Origin: Formosa undariae
GTDB taxonomy: Bacteria > Bacteroidota > Bacteroidia > Flavobacteriales > Flavobacteriaceae
Direction: 5' to 3'
NCBI RefSeq assembly: GCF_042427615.1
Contig: NZ_JBHMEZ010000003.1
Coordinates: 558,001 to 622,000, forward strand
DNA: 64,000 bases
Shown piece after piece: positions 28,134 to 36,706 of the stretch (its first letter is position 1; every line of letters begins with the position of its first letter). The notes beneath the pieces are model-generated. The model did not search any database. It had not been told where the DNA came from and was given only the letters and a program-made list of their open reading frames with translations. The translations under genes were made by a program, and so were the position numbers.

Positions 28134-29192
28134 ATGAAAAAGATAAACAAATTTTTAGTACTAGCTCTTGCGAGCACTGCTTTTTTAAGCTCATGTAGTA
28201 ATGACGACGATGCAACTCCAGACCTTCCTAAAGGAGATTACGACACTGGATATTTTGTATTAAACGAAGGGAATGCTAACCCTGCAACAGCAAGTATTTC
28301 TTTTATTGGAAACGACGGTACGATGGAAGACGACGTTTACAGAACTGTAAATCCAACGTCTCCAGAAACGGGTACATATTTACAAAGTATGTTTTTTGAT
28401 GACTATAATGCTTACATTATTTCTGGAAATGCAGACCAAATTACTGTTGTAGATCGTTACACTTTTGAATACAAGACTACAATTTCTACCGATTTTGAAA
28501 ATCCTAGATACGGTGCTATTGCAAACGGAAAAGCCTATGTTACAAATTCTGCTGGATGGGAATTAGGATCTGCAGATGATTTTGTTACTGTAATAAATTT
28601 ATCAGATTATTCTACATCTACTTTTGCAATGGAAAATGCAGAAAAAGTTATGGAAGAAGATGATATGATCTATTTTGCTAATGGATATTATGGTAGCGGA
28701 CAAACTATTACTGTTTTAAATCCTAGTACAGATGCAACGACAATTATTGATTTAGGTGATGGAAATTCTCCTAATTCTATAGTTGAGGAAGATGACAATC
28801 TATACGTATTGACAACTAATTTTGCTGGTACACCAAATATTTTTGAGATTAGCACAGCTTCAAACACAATTACAAATACTATTGATTTATCAGGGGTGGT
28901 TACAAGTCCTAGGCTATTAAATATTGAAGATGATATTATGTATTTTACAGATGCAACATCTGTATATAAATTAGATATTAATGGTACAACACCTTCTAAA
29001 GTATTAGAATATACATCGACTTCTCTGTATGGTGCTATGTATAGTTTTACTGTAGAAGACGATAAGATTTACATTACAGATGGTGGCGATTTTGCTTCTG
29101 GAGGAACAGCTTACGAATACTCATTAACAGGATCTCTATTAAATACTTATATTGTTGGTGTAGGTCCAAACGGATTATATTTCAACGATTAA
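28134..29192 (+). CDS. DUF5074/YncE-like beta-propeller lipoprotein
   Basis: Surface or periplasmic lipoprotein of 352 residues with a lipobox FLSSC followed by an acidic SNDDDATPD linker. The rest consists of repeated four-strand blades (DYNAYIISGNADQITVVDR, FENPRYGAIANGKAYVTNS, EEDDNLYVLTTNF), as in YncE and DUF5074 proteins. This family is regularly found in Bacteroidota B12-uptake loci and is thought to assist corrinoid acquisition. It lies 26 bases after the 98-residue gene and should share the riboswitch. Confidence 0.85.
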   Translation: MKKINKFLVLALASTAFLSSCSNDDDATPDLPKGDYDTGYFVLNEGNANPATASISFIGNDGTMEDDVYRTVNPTSPETGTYLQSMFFDDYNAYIISGNADQITVVDRYTFEYKTTISTDFENPRYGAIANGKAYVTNSAGWELGSADDFVTVINLSDYSTSTFAMENAEKVMEEDDMIYFANGYYGSGQTITVLNPSTDATTIIDLGDGNSPNSIVEEDDNLYVLTTNFAGTPNIFEISTASNTITNTIDLSGVVTSPRLLNIEDDIMYFTDATSVYKLDINGTTPSKVLEYTSTSLYGAMYSFTVEDDKIYITDGGDFASGGTAYEYSLTGSLLNTYIVGVGPNGLYFND

Positions 29193-29350
29193 TACCCCAA
29201 ATGTATCATTAACCAAGAGAAATCGTCTAGAAAGAAATTTTTAGGCGATTTTTTATTTTCTGTCGGTATGGAATTTTTAGGGTTTATGGCTTCTTACTTG
29301 TCCTTTAAAAAGCATTGTTATACTTTTAACCTTCATTAAAACCAAATATT

Positions 29351-29632
29351 ATGATATCAAGCAACACCTATTTTGAAGGTAATGTAAAATCTTTAGGCTA
29401 TCAATCGGCAACTGGAGCATCGACTTTAGGCGTTATGGAAGCAGGAACCTACGAATTTGCCACCGACAAACATGAAACTATGAATGTTATAGAAGGTACA
29501 ATGACCGTATTATTACCAGAATCTAGCAATTGGGAAACCTTTAAAGCAGGAGAATCTTATCAGATAGAAGCGAATAAAACCTTTCAAGTTAAGGTATCTG
29601 AGCAAACCTCTTATTTATGTCAGTATGAATAA
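29351..29632 (+). CDS. ppnP: Pyrimidine/purine nucleoside phosphorylase
   Basis: Small cupin enzyme of 93 residues (formerly DUF1255) that phosphorolyses a broad range of nucleosides. The PpnP pattern is visible: NTYFEGNVKSLGYQS at the start, TLGVMEAGTYEF, the cupin core HETMNVIEGTMTVLLP, and FQVKVSEQTSYLCQYE at the end. The length is exactly that of the family. It is monocistronic and followed by a perfect palindromic terminator. Confidence 0.92.
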   Translation: MISSNTYFEGNVKSLGYQSATGASTLGVMEAGTYEFATDKHETMNVIEGTMTVLLPESSNWETFKAGESYQIEANKTFQVKVSEQTSYLCQYE

Positions 29633-29700
29633 TAAGGTATTAGATAATTAAATACGATTACGATTCTCTTTTCGAAAATAGAAAATACTTAAAAAATAAA

Positions 29701-29722
29701 AAGGCTGCCAATTGGCAGCCTT
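29701..29722. terminator. Bidirectional terminator, perfect palindrome
   Basis: AAGGCTGCC, loop AATT, GGCAGCCTT with flanking A and T runs, between the convergent ppnP and glyA genes. Confidence 0.88.
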
Positions 29723-29745
29723 TTTTAATATCTATAGTTTATAAA

Positions 29746-31020
29746 CTAAAATACAAATAATGGTCTATCGGCCATAAGTGCATTCACTTTAGTTCCAACA
29801 GCAGCTAAAATAGCTTCGTCTTCTAAGTTTACAATAACCTCATCGACTAAATCAACGATAGTTTGCATATCGCTTTCTTTTAATCCACGTGTTGTAATTG
29901 CAGCAGCTCCAATACGAATACCAGAAGTTACAAATGGTGATTTATCATCGAAAGGTACCATGTTTTTGTTTACAGTAATGTCTGCTTTTACTAAAGCTTC
30001 TTCTGCCTGTTTTCCAGAAACATCTTTATTTCTTAAATCGATAAGCATCATATGGTTATCTGTTCCTCCAGAAATAATGTTATACCCTTTTGCCACAAAA
30101 GCGTCAGCCATAGCCGATGCATTTTTCTTAACTTGTAACATATACGTAAGGTAATTATCTGTAAGTGCTTCACCAAAAGCAATGGCTTTAGCAGCAATAA
30201 TATGCTCTAATGGTCCACCTTGGTTTCCTGGGAATACAGCAGAATCGAATAAAGAAGACATTTTTCTTTTGTTTCCGTTTTTAAGTGTAATTCCGAAAGG
30301 GTTATCGAAATCTTCACCCATCATAATCATTCCACCTCTTGGACCTCTTAAGGTTTTATGCGTTGTAGTTGTTACAACGTGACAATGAGGAATTGGATCA
30401 TTTAAAATTCCTTTAGCAATTAAACCTGCAGGGTGAGAAATATCGGCCATTAAAATAGCACCAACACTATCAGCAATAACACGGAAACGTTTAAAATCGA
30501 TATCACGTGAATATGCTGAAGCTCCAGCAATTATTAATTTTGGTTGCTCTTTAGTTGCAACCTCTTGAATCTTATCGTAATTTAAAACTCCTGTTTCTTG
30601 GTCTACACCATAAAAAGAAGGATTATATAATTTTCCAGAAAAATTTACTGGAGAACCATGAGTTAAATGTCCACCGTGAGATAAATCGAAACCTAAAATT
30701 TTATCTCCTGGATTTAAACATGCTGCAAAAACAGCAGTGTTTGCCTGACTTCCTGAGTGTGGCTGAACGTTAACATAAGCTGCTCCAAAAAGTGCTTTTG
30801 CACGATCGATAGCGATTTGTTCTACTTCATCTACAATCTCGCAACCGCCATAATAGCGCTTACCAGGATATCCTTCGGCATATTTATTTGTTAAAACAGA
30901 TCCTGCAGCTTCCATAACTTGGTCGCTTACAAAGTTTTCAGAAGCAATTAACTCTAAACCATGTAGTTGGCGTTGTTTTTCTGCTTCAATTAATTCAAAA
31001 ATTTGTTCGTCGCGTTGCAT
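29746..31020 (-). CDS. glyA: Serine hydroxymethyltransferase
   Basis: PLP enzyme interconverting serine and glycine with tetrahydrofolate; cytosolic. The 424 residues are full length. The PLP lysine is K222 in TTTTHKTLRGPRGG, and GLELIASENFVS, the glycine-rich YPGKRYYGGCE and HLTHGSPVNFSGK are canonical. It converges with ppnP and is divergent from fahA. Confidence 0.98.
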   Translation of the reverse strand: MQRDEQIFELIEAEKQRQLHGLELIASENFVSDQVMEAAGSVLTNKYAEGYPGKRYYGGCEIVDEVEQIAIDRAKALFGAAYVNVQPHSGSQANTAVFAACLNPGDKILGFDLSHGGHLTHGSPVNFSGKLYNPSFYGVDQETGVLNYDKIQEVATKEQPKLIIAGASAYSRDIDFKRFRVIADSVGAILMADISHPAGLIAKGILNDPIPHCHVVTTTTHKTLRGPRGGMIMMGEDFDNPFGITLKNGNKRKMSSLFDSAVFPGNQGGPLEHIIAAKAIAFGEALTDNYLTYMLQVKKNASAMADAFVAKGYNIISGGTDNHMMLIDLRNKDVSGKQAEEALVKADITVNKNMVPFDDKSPFVTSGIRIGAAAITTRGLKESDMQTIVDLVDEVIVNLEDEAILAAVGTKVNALMADRPLFVF

Positions 31021-31046
31021 AATTATATTTATCGTTAAAAATTACT

Positions 31047-31081
31047 CAAAAATAGGAAATAGATTAGTTAAATACATCAAA
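31047..31081 (-). promoter_or_regulatory. Putative glyA promoter
   Basis: On the minus strand TTTG (31081-31078) and TATTTTTG (31054-31047) are separated by 23 bases, slightly longer than the ideal 19-21, with the ATG 26 bases further on. Confidence 0.45.
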
Positions 31082-31086
31082 AAACA

Positions 31087-31094
31087 TATATTTG
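31087..31094 (+). promoter_or_regulatory. -7 element TATATTTG for fahA
   Basis: Exact TAnnTTTG match 35 bases before the fahA ATG. It almost overlaps the divergent glyA -33 region. Confidence 0.45.
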
Positions 31095-31129
31095 AATATA
31101 ATTTATTAAACAAACTTTAAAACAACGTT

Positions 31130-32419
31130 ATGCAAATATCAGCCAACAATCCAGGTCGTAAGACATGGCTACATGTCGATAAAAATTCGGATTTTCCTAT
31201 TCAAAACATTCCTTTCGGCGTATTTCTTACCCGCGACGACATTATTACTATAGGAACTAGAATTGGAGATACAGCGATCGATTTAGGTGCTTTGCATCAA
31301 TTAGGGTATTTTAGCGACATTCCTTTAACAGACGATATATTTCTTCAGGATACTTTAAACGACTTTATTGCCGACGGTAGAAAAACGTGGCGTGCAGTTC
31401 GTAGTAGAATTGCTGATATTTTTGATGCTGATAACGAGTCTTTAAAAAATAATAAACAACATAAGGAAGTTGTATTGTTTCGTTTAGATGAAATTGAAAT
31501 GCAACTACCAATACAAATTGGAGATTTCACAGATTTTTACTCTAGTAAAGAACACGCTACCAATCTTGGAGCGATGTTTAGAGATGAAGAACATGCGTTG
31601 TTACCAAATTGGTTACACATACCAGTGGGTTACCACGGAAGAAGTTCGTCTATAATTCCTTCTGGAATTCCGATACATAGACCTCAGGGACAAACATTAC
31701 CTTCTGATGCTAACGAGCCTGTTTTTGGGCCTTCACAATTAGTAGATTTCGAATTAGAGATGGGATTTATTACTACTGATGCTAACGATTTAGGGGAACC
31801 AATTCCTGTAAATGAAGCTGAAGAATATATTTTTGGTTTAGTCTTATTTAACGACTGGAGTGCTAGAGATATCCAAAGTTGGGAATATGCACCTCTAGGT
31901 CCATTTTTATCTAAAAACTTTGCGTCTTCTATGTCACCGTGGATAGTGACTTTAGATGCTTTAGAGCCTTATAGAGTTCAAGGTCCTAAACCGATTAAAG
32001 CACAAATGCCTTATTTACAAACTAAAGGAAAGAAGAGTTTCGACATTAATTTAGAAGTAGCGATTCAACCTAGAAAAGAAAAAGAAACAGTGGTTTGTCG
32101 TTCAAATTTCAAACATTTGTATTGGAATATGTCTCAGCAACTGGCTCATCATACTATTAATGGATGTCCTGTAAACTCTGGTGATTTAATGGGAAGTGGA
32201 ACCATTTCAGGTCCAACCCCAGAATCCTTGGCTTCAATGTTAGAAATAACTTGGAAAGGAACTAAACCTATCACTTTAAAAGATGGAACTGAGCGTAAAT
32301 TTATTAATGATCACGATACTGTAGTGATGAGAGGATATTGTGAAAACGATGGTACTCGAATTGGTTTTGGAGAAGTTAAAACAGAATTACTTCCTGTTTT
32401 CATTCCGAAGAAAAAATAA
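31130..32419 (+). CDS. fahA: Fumarylacetoacetase
   Basis: Last step of tyrosine/homogentisate degradation, hydrolysing fumarylacetoacetate to fumarate and acetoacetate. The 429 residues match full-length FAH. An N-terminal SH3-like domain is followed by the catalytic domain with FTDFYSSKEHATNLGAMFR (metal-binding Asp and the catalytic His region), PVGYHGRSSS and DFELEMGFI (metal ligands). No other tyrosine-pathway gene is in the window. Confidence 0.96.
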   Translation: MQISANNPGRKTWLHVDKNSDFPIQNIPFGVFLTRDDIITIGTRIGDTAIDLGALHQLGYFSDIPLTDDIFLQDTLNDFIADGRKTWRAVRSRIADIFDADNESLKNNKQHKEVVLFRLDEIEMQLPIQIGDFTDFYSSKEHATNLGAMFRDEEHALLPNWLHIPVGYHGRSSSIIPSGIPIHRPQGQTLPSDANEPVFGPSQLVDFELEMGFITTDANDLGEPIPVNEAEEYIFGLVLFNDWSARDIQSWEYAPLGPFLSKNFASSMSPWIVTLDALEPYRVQGPKPIKAQMPYLQTKGKKSFDINLEVAIQPRKEKETVVCRSNFKHLYWNMSQQLAHHTINGCPVNSGDLMGSGTISGPTPESLASMLEITWKGTKPITLKDGTERKFINDHDTVVMRGYCENDGTRIGFGEVKTELLPVFIPKKK

Positions 32420-32424
32420 AATTC

Positions 32425-32458
32425 ATAAAAAAATCCCGATTTAAAATCGGGATTTTTT
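32425..32458. terminator. Bidirectional terminator
   Basis: AAATCCCGATTT and AAATCGGGATTT form a strong stem with T runs on both strands, between the convergent fahA and acs genes. Confidence 0.85.
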
Positions 32459-32478
32459 ATGCTTTATAGTTTCAACAT

Positions 32479-34386
32479 TTATAGACTTTCATCTATAATA
32501 TCCTGAACACATTCTGGATTTAATAAGGTACTTGTATCTCCTAAATTGCTAATATCTTTACTTGCAATTTTTCTTAAAATACGACGCATAATTTTACCTG
32601 ATCTTGTTTTTGGTAATCCGTCTGTAAACTGAATTTTATCCAATTTAGCGATTGGTCCAATACGATCTGTTATTAATTGATTAATCTCTTTTCTTAAGTT
32701 ATTCTGATCTCTAGACTCTCCAGTTTCTTTTAATGTAACATATCCGTACAATGCATTTCCTTTAACATCGTGAGGGAATCCTACTATCGCAGATTCTGCA
32801 ACTGCTGGATGTTCGTTAACTGCATCCTCAATAGGTGCTGTTCCTAAGTTATGTCCTGAAACAATAATAACATCATCTACACGACCGGTAATTCTGTAAT
32901 ACCCAACTTCGTCTCGCAACGCGCCATCTCCGGTAAAATACATATTGTCGTAAGCCGAGAAATACGTGTCCTTATAACGTTCATGATTTCCCCAAATGGT
33001 TCGTGCAATTGCTGGCCAAGGGAATTTAATACACAAACGACCATCCACTTGGTTGCCTTTAATGACTTCTCCATTTTCATCCATTAATGCAGGTTGAATT
33101 CCTGGAAATGGTAATGTCGCATAAGTTGGTTTTGTAGGTGTTACAAACGGAATTGGCGTAATCATGATTCCTCCTGTTTCAGTTTGCCACCAGGTATCGA
33201 CGATTGGACTTTTATGTTTTCCTATATTATCGTTATACCAGTGCCAAGCTTCTTCATTTATAGGTTCTCCTACAGACCCTAGCACTTTTAAAGATGATAA
33301 ATCTCTATCATTTACAAATGAAATATTTTGTTTTGCCAATGCTCTAATCGCGGTTGGCGCGGTATAAAACTGATTAACCTTATGCTTTTCTACAATTTCC
33401 CAAAAACGTCCGAAATCTGGATACTGAGGAACACCTTCAAACATAACCGTAGTTGCACCGTTTGCTAACGGTCCATATACAATATAACTGTGACCGGTAA
33501 TCCATCCAATATCTGCGGTACACCAATACACATCGCCATCCTGATATTGAAAAACATTCTTAAAGGTATAAGCCGTATAGACCATATAACCACCAGTGGT
33601 ATGCACCATTCCTTTTGGTTTCCCTGTAGAACCGGAAGTATATAAAATAAATAACGGATCTTCCGCATTCATAATTTCTGGTTCGCAAATAGGAGACGCT
33701 TTATCTAATAACGGTTGTAACCATACGTCGCGACCTTCTTTCATATTAATTTCCGAACCGATTCTATTTACAACCAATACGTTTTCTACCGACGGACAAG
33801 ATTCTAATCCATCGTCTACAATACCTTTTAAATCGATGCTTTTAGCCCCACGGTACGATCCGTCGGACGTGATAACCATTTTACATTCACTATCATTTAT
33901 TCTAGAAGATAATGCCTTCGAAGAAAACCCTGCAAAAACCACAGAGTGAATCGCTCCTATTCTTGCGCATGCTAATAATGAAATCGCTAATTCAGGAATC
34001 ATCGGTAAATAGATACATACTCTATCTCCTTTTTTAATTCCTTTATCTATCATCACGTTTGCCATTTGACACACACGATCGTGAAGTTGTTGATATGAAA
34101 TATGTTCAGCCTCATCTTCAGGATTATTAGGCTCGAAAATAATGGCTGTTTTATCGCCTTTAGTGCGTAGATGGCGATCGATACAGTTTTCAGTAATATT
34201 TAATTGAGCACCTTCAAACCATTTAATTTCAGGTTTTTTAAAATCCCAAGTCAGCACCTTATCCCAACGTTTACGCCACATGAAATGTTCTTCTGCTACT
34301 TCTTCCCAAAAATTTTCAGGCTCTCGAACCGATTTCCTATATACTTGATAATATTCTTCTAAATGCTTTATGTGATAATTGCTCAT
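32479..34386 (-). CDS. acs: Acetyl-CoA synthetase
   Basis: AMP-forming acetate-CoA ligase of 635 residues, a standard length. Seen motifs: the P-loop YTSGSTGKPKGMVHTTGGY, the acetate pocket and ATP motif DTWWQTETGGIM, the hinge YFTGDGALRDEVGYYRITGR, and the acetylatable lysine motif PKTRSGKIMRRILRKI near the C-terminus. It is monocistronic; a 413-base gap with an 18-base palindrome lies before it. Confidence 0.97.
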   Translation of the reverse strand: MSNYHIKHLEEYYQVYRKSVREPENFWEEVAEEHFMWRKRWDKVLTWDFKKPEIKWFEGAQLNITENCIDRHLRTKGDKTAIIFEPNNPEDEAEHISYQQLHDRVCQMANVMIDKGIKKGDRVCIYLPMIPELAISLLACARIGAIHSVVFAGFSSKALSSRINDSECKMVITSDGSYRGAKSIDLKGIVDDGLESCPSVENVLVVNRIGSEINMKEGRDVWLQPLLDKASPICEPEIMNAEDPLFILYTSGSTGKPKGMVHTTGGYMVYTAYTFKNVFQYQDGDVYWCTADIGWITGHSYIVYGPLANGATTVMFEGVPQYPDFGRFWEIVEKHKVNQFYTAPTAIRALAKQNISFVNDRDLSSLKVLGSVGEPINEEAWHWYNDNIGKHKSPIVDTWWQTETGGIMITPIPFVTPTKPTYATLPFPGIQPALMDENGEVIKGNQVDGRLCIKFPWPAIARTIWGNHERYKDTYFSAYDNMYFTGDGALRDEVGYYRITGRVDDVIIVSGHNLGTAPIEDAVNEHPAVAESAIVGFPHDVKGNALYGYVTLKETGESRDQNNLRKEINQLITDRIGPIAKLDKIQFTDGLPKTRSGKIMRRILRKIASKDISNLGDTSTLLNPECVQDIIDESL

Positions 34387-34799
34387 TAAATACTATGGTT
34401 TTTAAAAGTTAATTTGATGTTGTGATAACACTCTTCTAAAATATAAAAATTTAACGCAATATGTAAACTTTTTCTATGGATTACTTAAAATTAACTATCG
34501 ATTGTTAAAATATCCCTATAAGTAAGGTATTTATACAGAAATAAAACATCTTCTTTCTCCCCCTTTATGAAACACGAATTAAAGTGGTTTTACGCCGTAT
34601 ATTGATAACTTTTACAAAAGTGAAGAACGATCTAATATATTAGATCTAGGTAAAAGGTACTTAAATTGAAAAACCGGGTTTCGATTAGGGGCATTAAATA
34701 TTCGCCCAATATCTATATAAAGGTTTAGTTGTATATGGGAAGATCGAAATTGATAATATTAGATCACGTCCGCGATCGATTATGTGTTGGTTCTAAAAG
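34387..34799. other. 413-base gap between acs and an outer-membrane protein gene
   Basis: No coding signal convinces me. It should hold the acs promoter and the 3' end of the neighbouring transcript. A perfect 18-base palindrome (GATCTAATATATTAGATC) stands at 34629-34646. The right half (34680-34800) is less AT-rich than other gaps and includes short open stretches without a recognisable product. Confidence 0.5.
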
Positions 34800-35546
34800 T
34801 TAATCTTCAGAAACAGGTTCTGGTTTTTTGTTTTTTGAAGCCAATTCGTCTGTTAAGAAAGGTAAACTTACGTGTAATGCGATATAGCTACTTTTATTTT
34901 TACCCGCTTCGAAGTTGTTCTTTAAAACATCTGTAAAACCTTGATAATATCTTAGATTAAAAATAATTCCTTTTCCTTCATGTCCTGATCTTAAAAAATA
35001 CCCAACATTGGCAATGACACCATAATCTGTTTTATTAACAAAATCGGTTATTTTTTGAGTAAGTTCGCCTTCCGTTCCTTCGTAAGTGCCTTTAGCTTTA
35101 CCTAAAAAAGAGACCTGCGGACTTAAACCAAACCTAAAATTAGAATCAGTTAATTGATATGAAAATAACACATGAAGATCGGTATAACTGATCACCGTTT
35201 TCGCCCTTGTATTCATGTAAAGGCTATTTAAATATTCGTCGTTAGAGTGTAAATCTGTATTATTTAACTGAAATGTCCTTTTCGATAAAAAATAAACGGT
35301 AGGACTTACGTACCAATTTTCAGACAGTTTAAGGTTTCCTGCAATTCCGAAATTCACACCATTTTTCATTTTTAAGTCATCTACATTAGAAAAACTGCTG
35401 AAAGGCACACCAATTTCCATACTCAGATTAAATTTTTCTGATGCCACTTTATCCCCAAAAATCATGGCAACAATAGCTGCTTGAGCATTGGAAAGCTGAG
35501 ATATACTGAATACTAAAACAAAAAGAAAAGTTGTATATTTTTTCAT
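34800..35546 (-). CDS. Outer-membrane beta-barrel protein, hypothetical
   Basis: Exported protein of 248 residues with a signal peptide (cleavage near SNAQA) and alternating hydrophobic strands (WYVSPTVYFLSKRTFQL, FRFGLSPQVSFLGKA, DYGVIANVGYFLRSG, YIALHVSLPFL) as in small 8- to 10-strand porin-like barrels. There is no family I can name. It stands alone, with long gaps on both sides. Confidence 0.7.
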   Translation of the reverse strand: MKKYTTFLFVLVFSISQLSNAQAAIVAMIFGDKVASEKFNLSMEIGVPFSSFSNVDDLKMKNGVNFGIAGNLKLSENWYVSPTVYFLSKRTFQLNNTDLHSNDEYLNSLYMNTRAKTVISYTDLHVLFSYQLTDSNFRFGLSPQVSFLGKAKGTYEGTEGELTQKITDFVNKTDYGVIANVGYFLRSGHEGKGIIFNLRYYQGFTDVLKNNFEAGKNKSSYIALHVSLPFLTDELASKNKKPEPVSED

Positions 35547-35770
35547 ATTAGATTTACTTAATTAAATGTTAAAATTAATATAAAATTTTAAATGTTGTAG
35601 CAACATCTTCATCTTTTATTTTAAAAATAATTTTTAATACTTAGTTATCTTCTAAAAAATATATTGTATTTGCCCTTCTTTTTAAGGAAAAAGAGTCCTA
35701 AAAAGGCATTTTAAATCTCATTATAATTTAGCTGCATTAAACTAGAATACACTTTTAATATGTTAAATAG

Positions 35771-35800
35771 AAAAGCCTCAAGTACACACTTGAGGCTTTT
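35771..35800 (-). terminator. Terminator of the mannitol operon
   Basis: AAAAGCCTCAAGT, loop ACAC, ACTTGAGGCTTTT: a perfect 13-bp stem, 25 bases after the fructokinase stop. The flanking 280-base gap contains nothing else I recognise. Confidence 0.85.
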
Positions 35801-35824
35801 TATTATATAAATAATTATTTCTAA

Positions 35825-36706
35825 TTAGGACTTCATAAACGCAAGTATGTCAGATTCATCAAGCTTTGGATTTGCACCTTCGTGACTCGCCACTAAAGCC
35901 CCTACAGCACAGGCATAATCTATGGCCTCTTGCGGTGGGGTATCTTTAAGCAGTTTAGTAATTAAAGAACCTAAAAACGAATCCCCTGCTCCAACAGTAT
36001 CTACTACTTTTACTTTGTATCCTTCGTTGTAGTAAAAGGTTTTGTCTTGGTAATATATGGCACCTTGAGATCCCTTGGTTACACAAATAGATTTGGTATT
36101 GGTCTCTTTTGCTATGAACAATATATTATCTTCTAAAGATGTCGATTCGAAACCTAATGATTTTGAAATTTCAAATATCTCATCGTCATTAAATTTTAAG
36201 AAATCTGCCACGCTCATAAGGTGACTCAATACTTCGGTAGTATAATGAGGCGCTCTTAAATTGGTATCTAATATTTTATATTTTGCAACTTCTAAAAGTG
36301 CATATAAGGTTGCACGAGATGTTAAATCTCGAGCTACTAAACTTCCAAATATAAAAGCATCAGCTTGTTTTGTTTTTTCAATGGCAGATTCTGTAAGCTG
36401 AATATTATCCCAAGCACGATTAGAATTAATGGTGTAAGACGCAGAACCAGTGTCATCTAAAACAACATCTACAGCTCCAGTTTCAAGTGCACTATCTATT
36501 TGAACATTTTCAGAATTCACGCCATGTGCTTTAATAAAATCGGCAATCTCCTCACCTTTAGCATCATTGCCTATTCTAGTAACTATAGACACTTTATTAC
36601 CAAAAGACTGCAATCTTAAAGCAACGTTTAAAGGTGCTCCACCAATTTTTTTATGCGTGGGAAACACATCCCATAATACCTCGCCAAAACAAACTATATT
36701 TTTCAT
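35825..36706 (-). CDS. PfkB-family carbohydrate kinase, probable fructokinase
   Basis: Ribokinase-fold sugar kinase of 293 residues. The N-terminal substrate motif GGAPLNVALRLQSFG (about 22-36) is of the fructokinase type, and the C-terminal anion-hole motif DTVGAGDSFLGSL carries the catalytic Asp242. It directly follows mannitol 2-dehydrogenase (no gap), so its likely reaction is fructose to fructose-6-phosphate. 2-keto-3-deoxygluconate kinase is a less likely alternative that would serve the uronate pathway encoded further right. Confidence 0.85.
   Translation of the reverse strand: MKNIVCFGEVLWDVFPTHKKIGGAPLNVALRLQSFGNKVSIVTRIGNDAKGEEIADFIKAHGVNSENVQIDSALETGAVDVVLDDTGSASYTINSNRAWDNIQLTESAIEKTKQADAFIFGSLVARDLTSRATLYALLEVAKYKILDTNLRAPHYTTEVLSHLMSVADFLKFNDDEIFEISKSLGFESTSLEDNILFIAKETNTKSICVTKGSQGAIYYQDKTFYYNEGYKVKVVDTVGAGDSFLGSLITKLLKDTPPQEAIDYACAVGALVASHEGANPKLDESDILAFMKS

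Noticed and set aside
33596..33949. 117-codon frame opposite acs
   Set aside because: Lies entirely inside a highly conserved gene on the other strand; antisense shadow.
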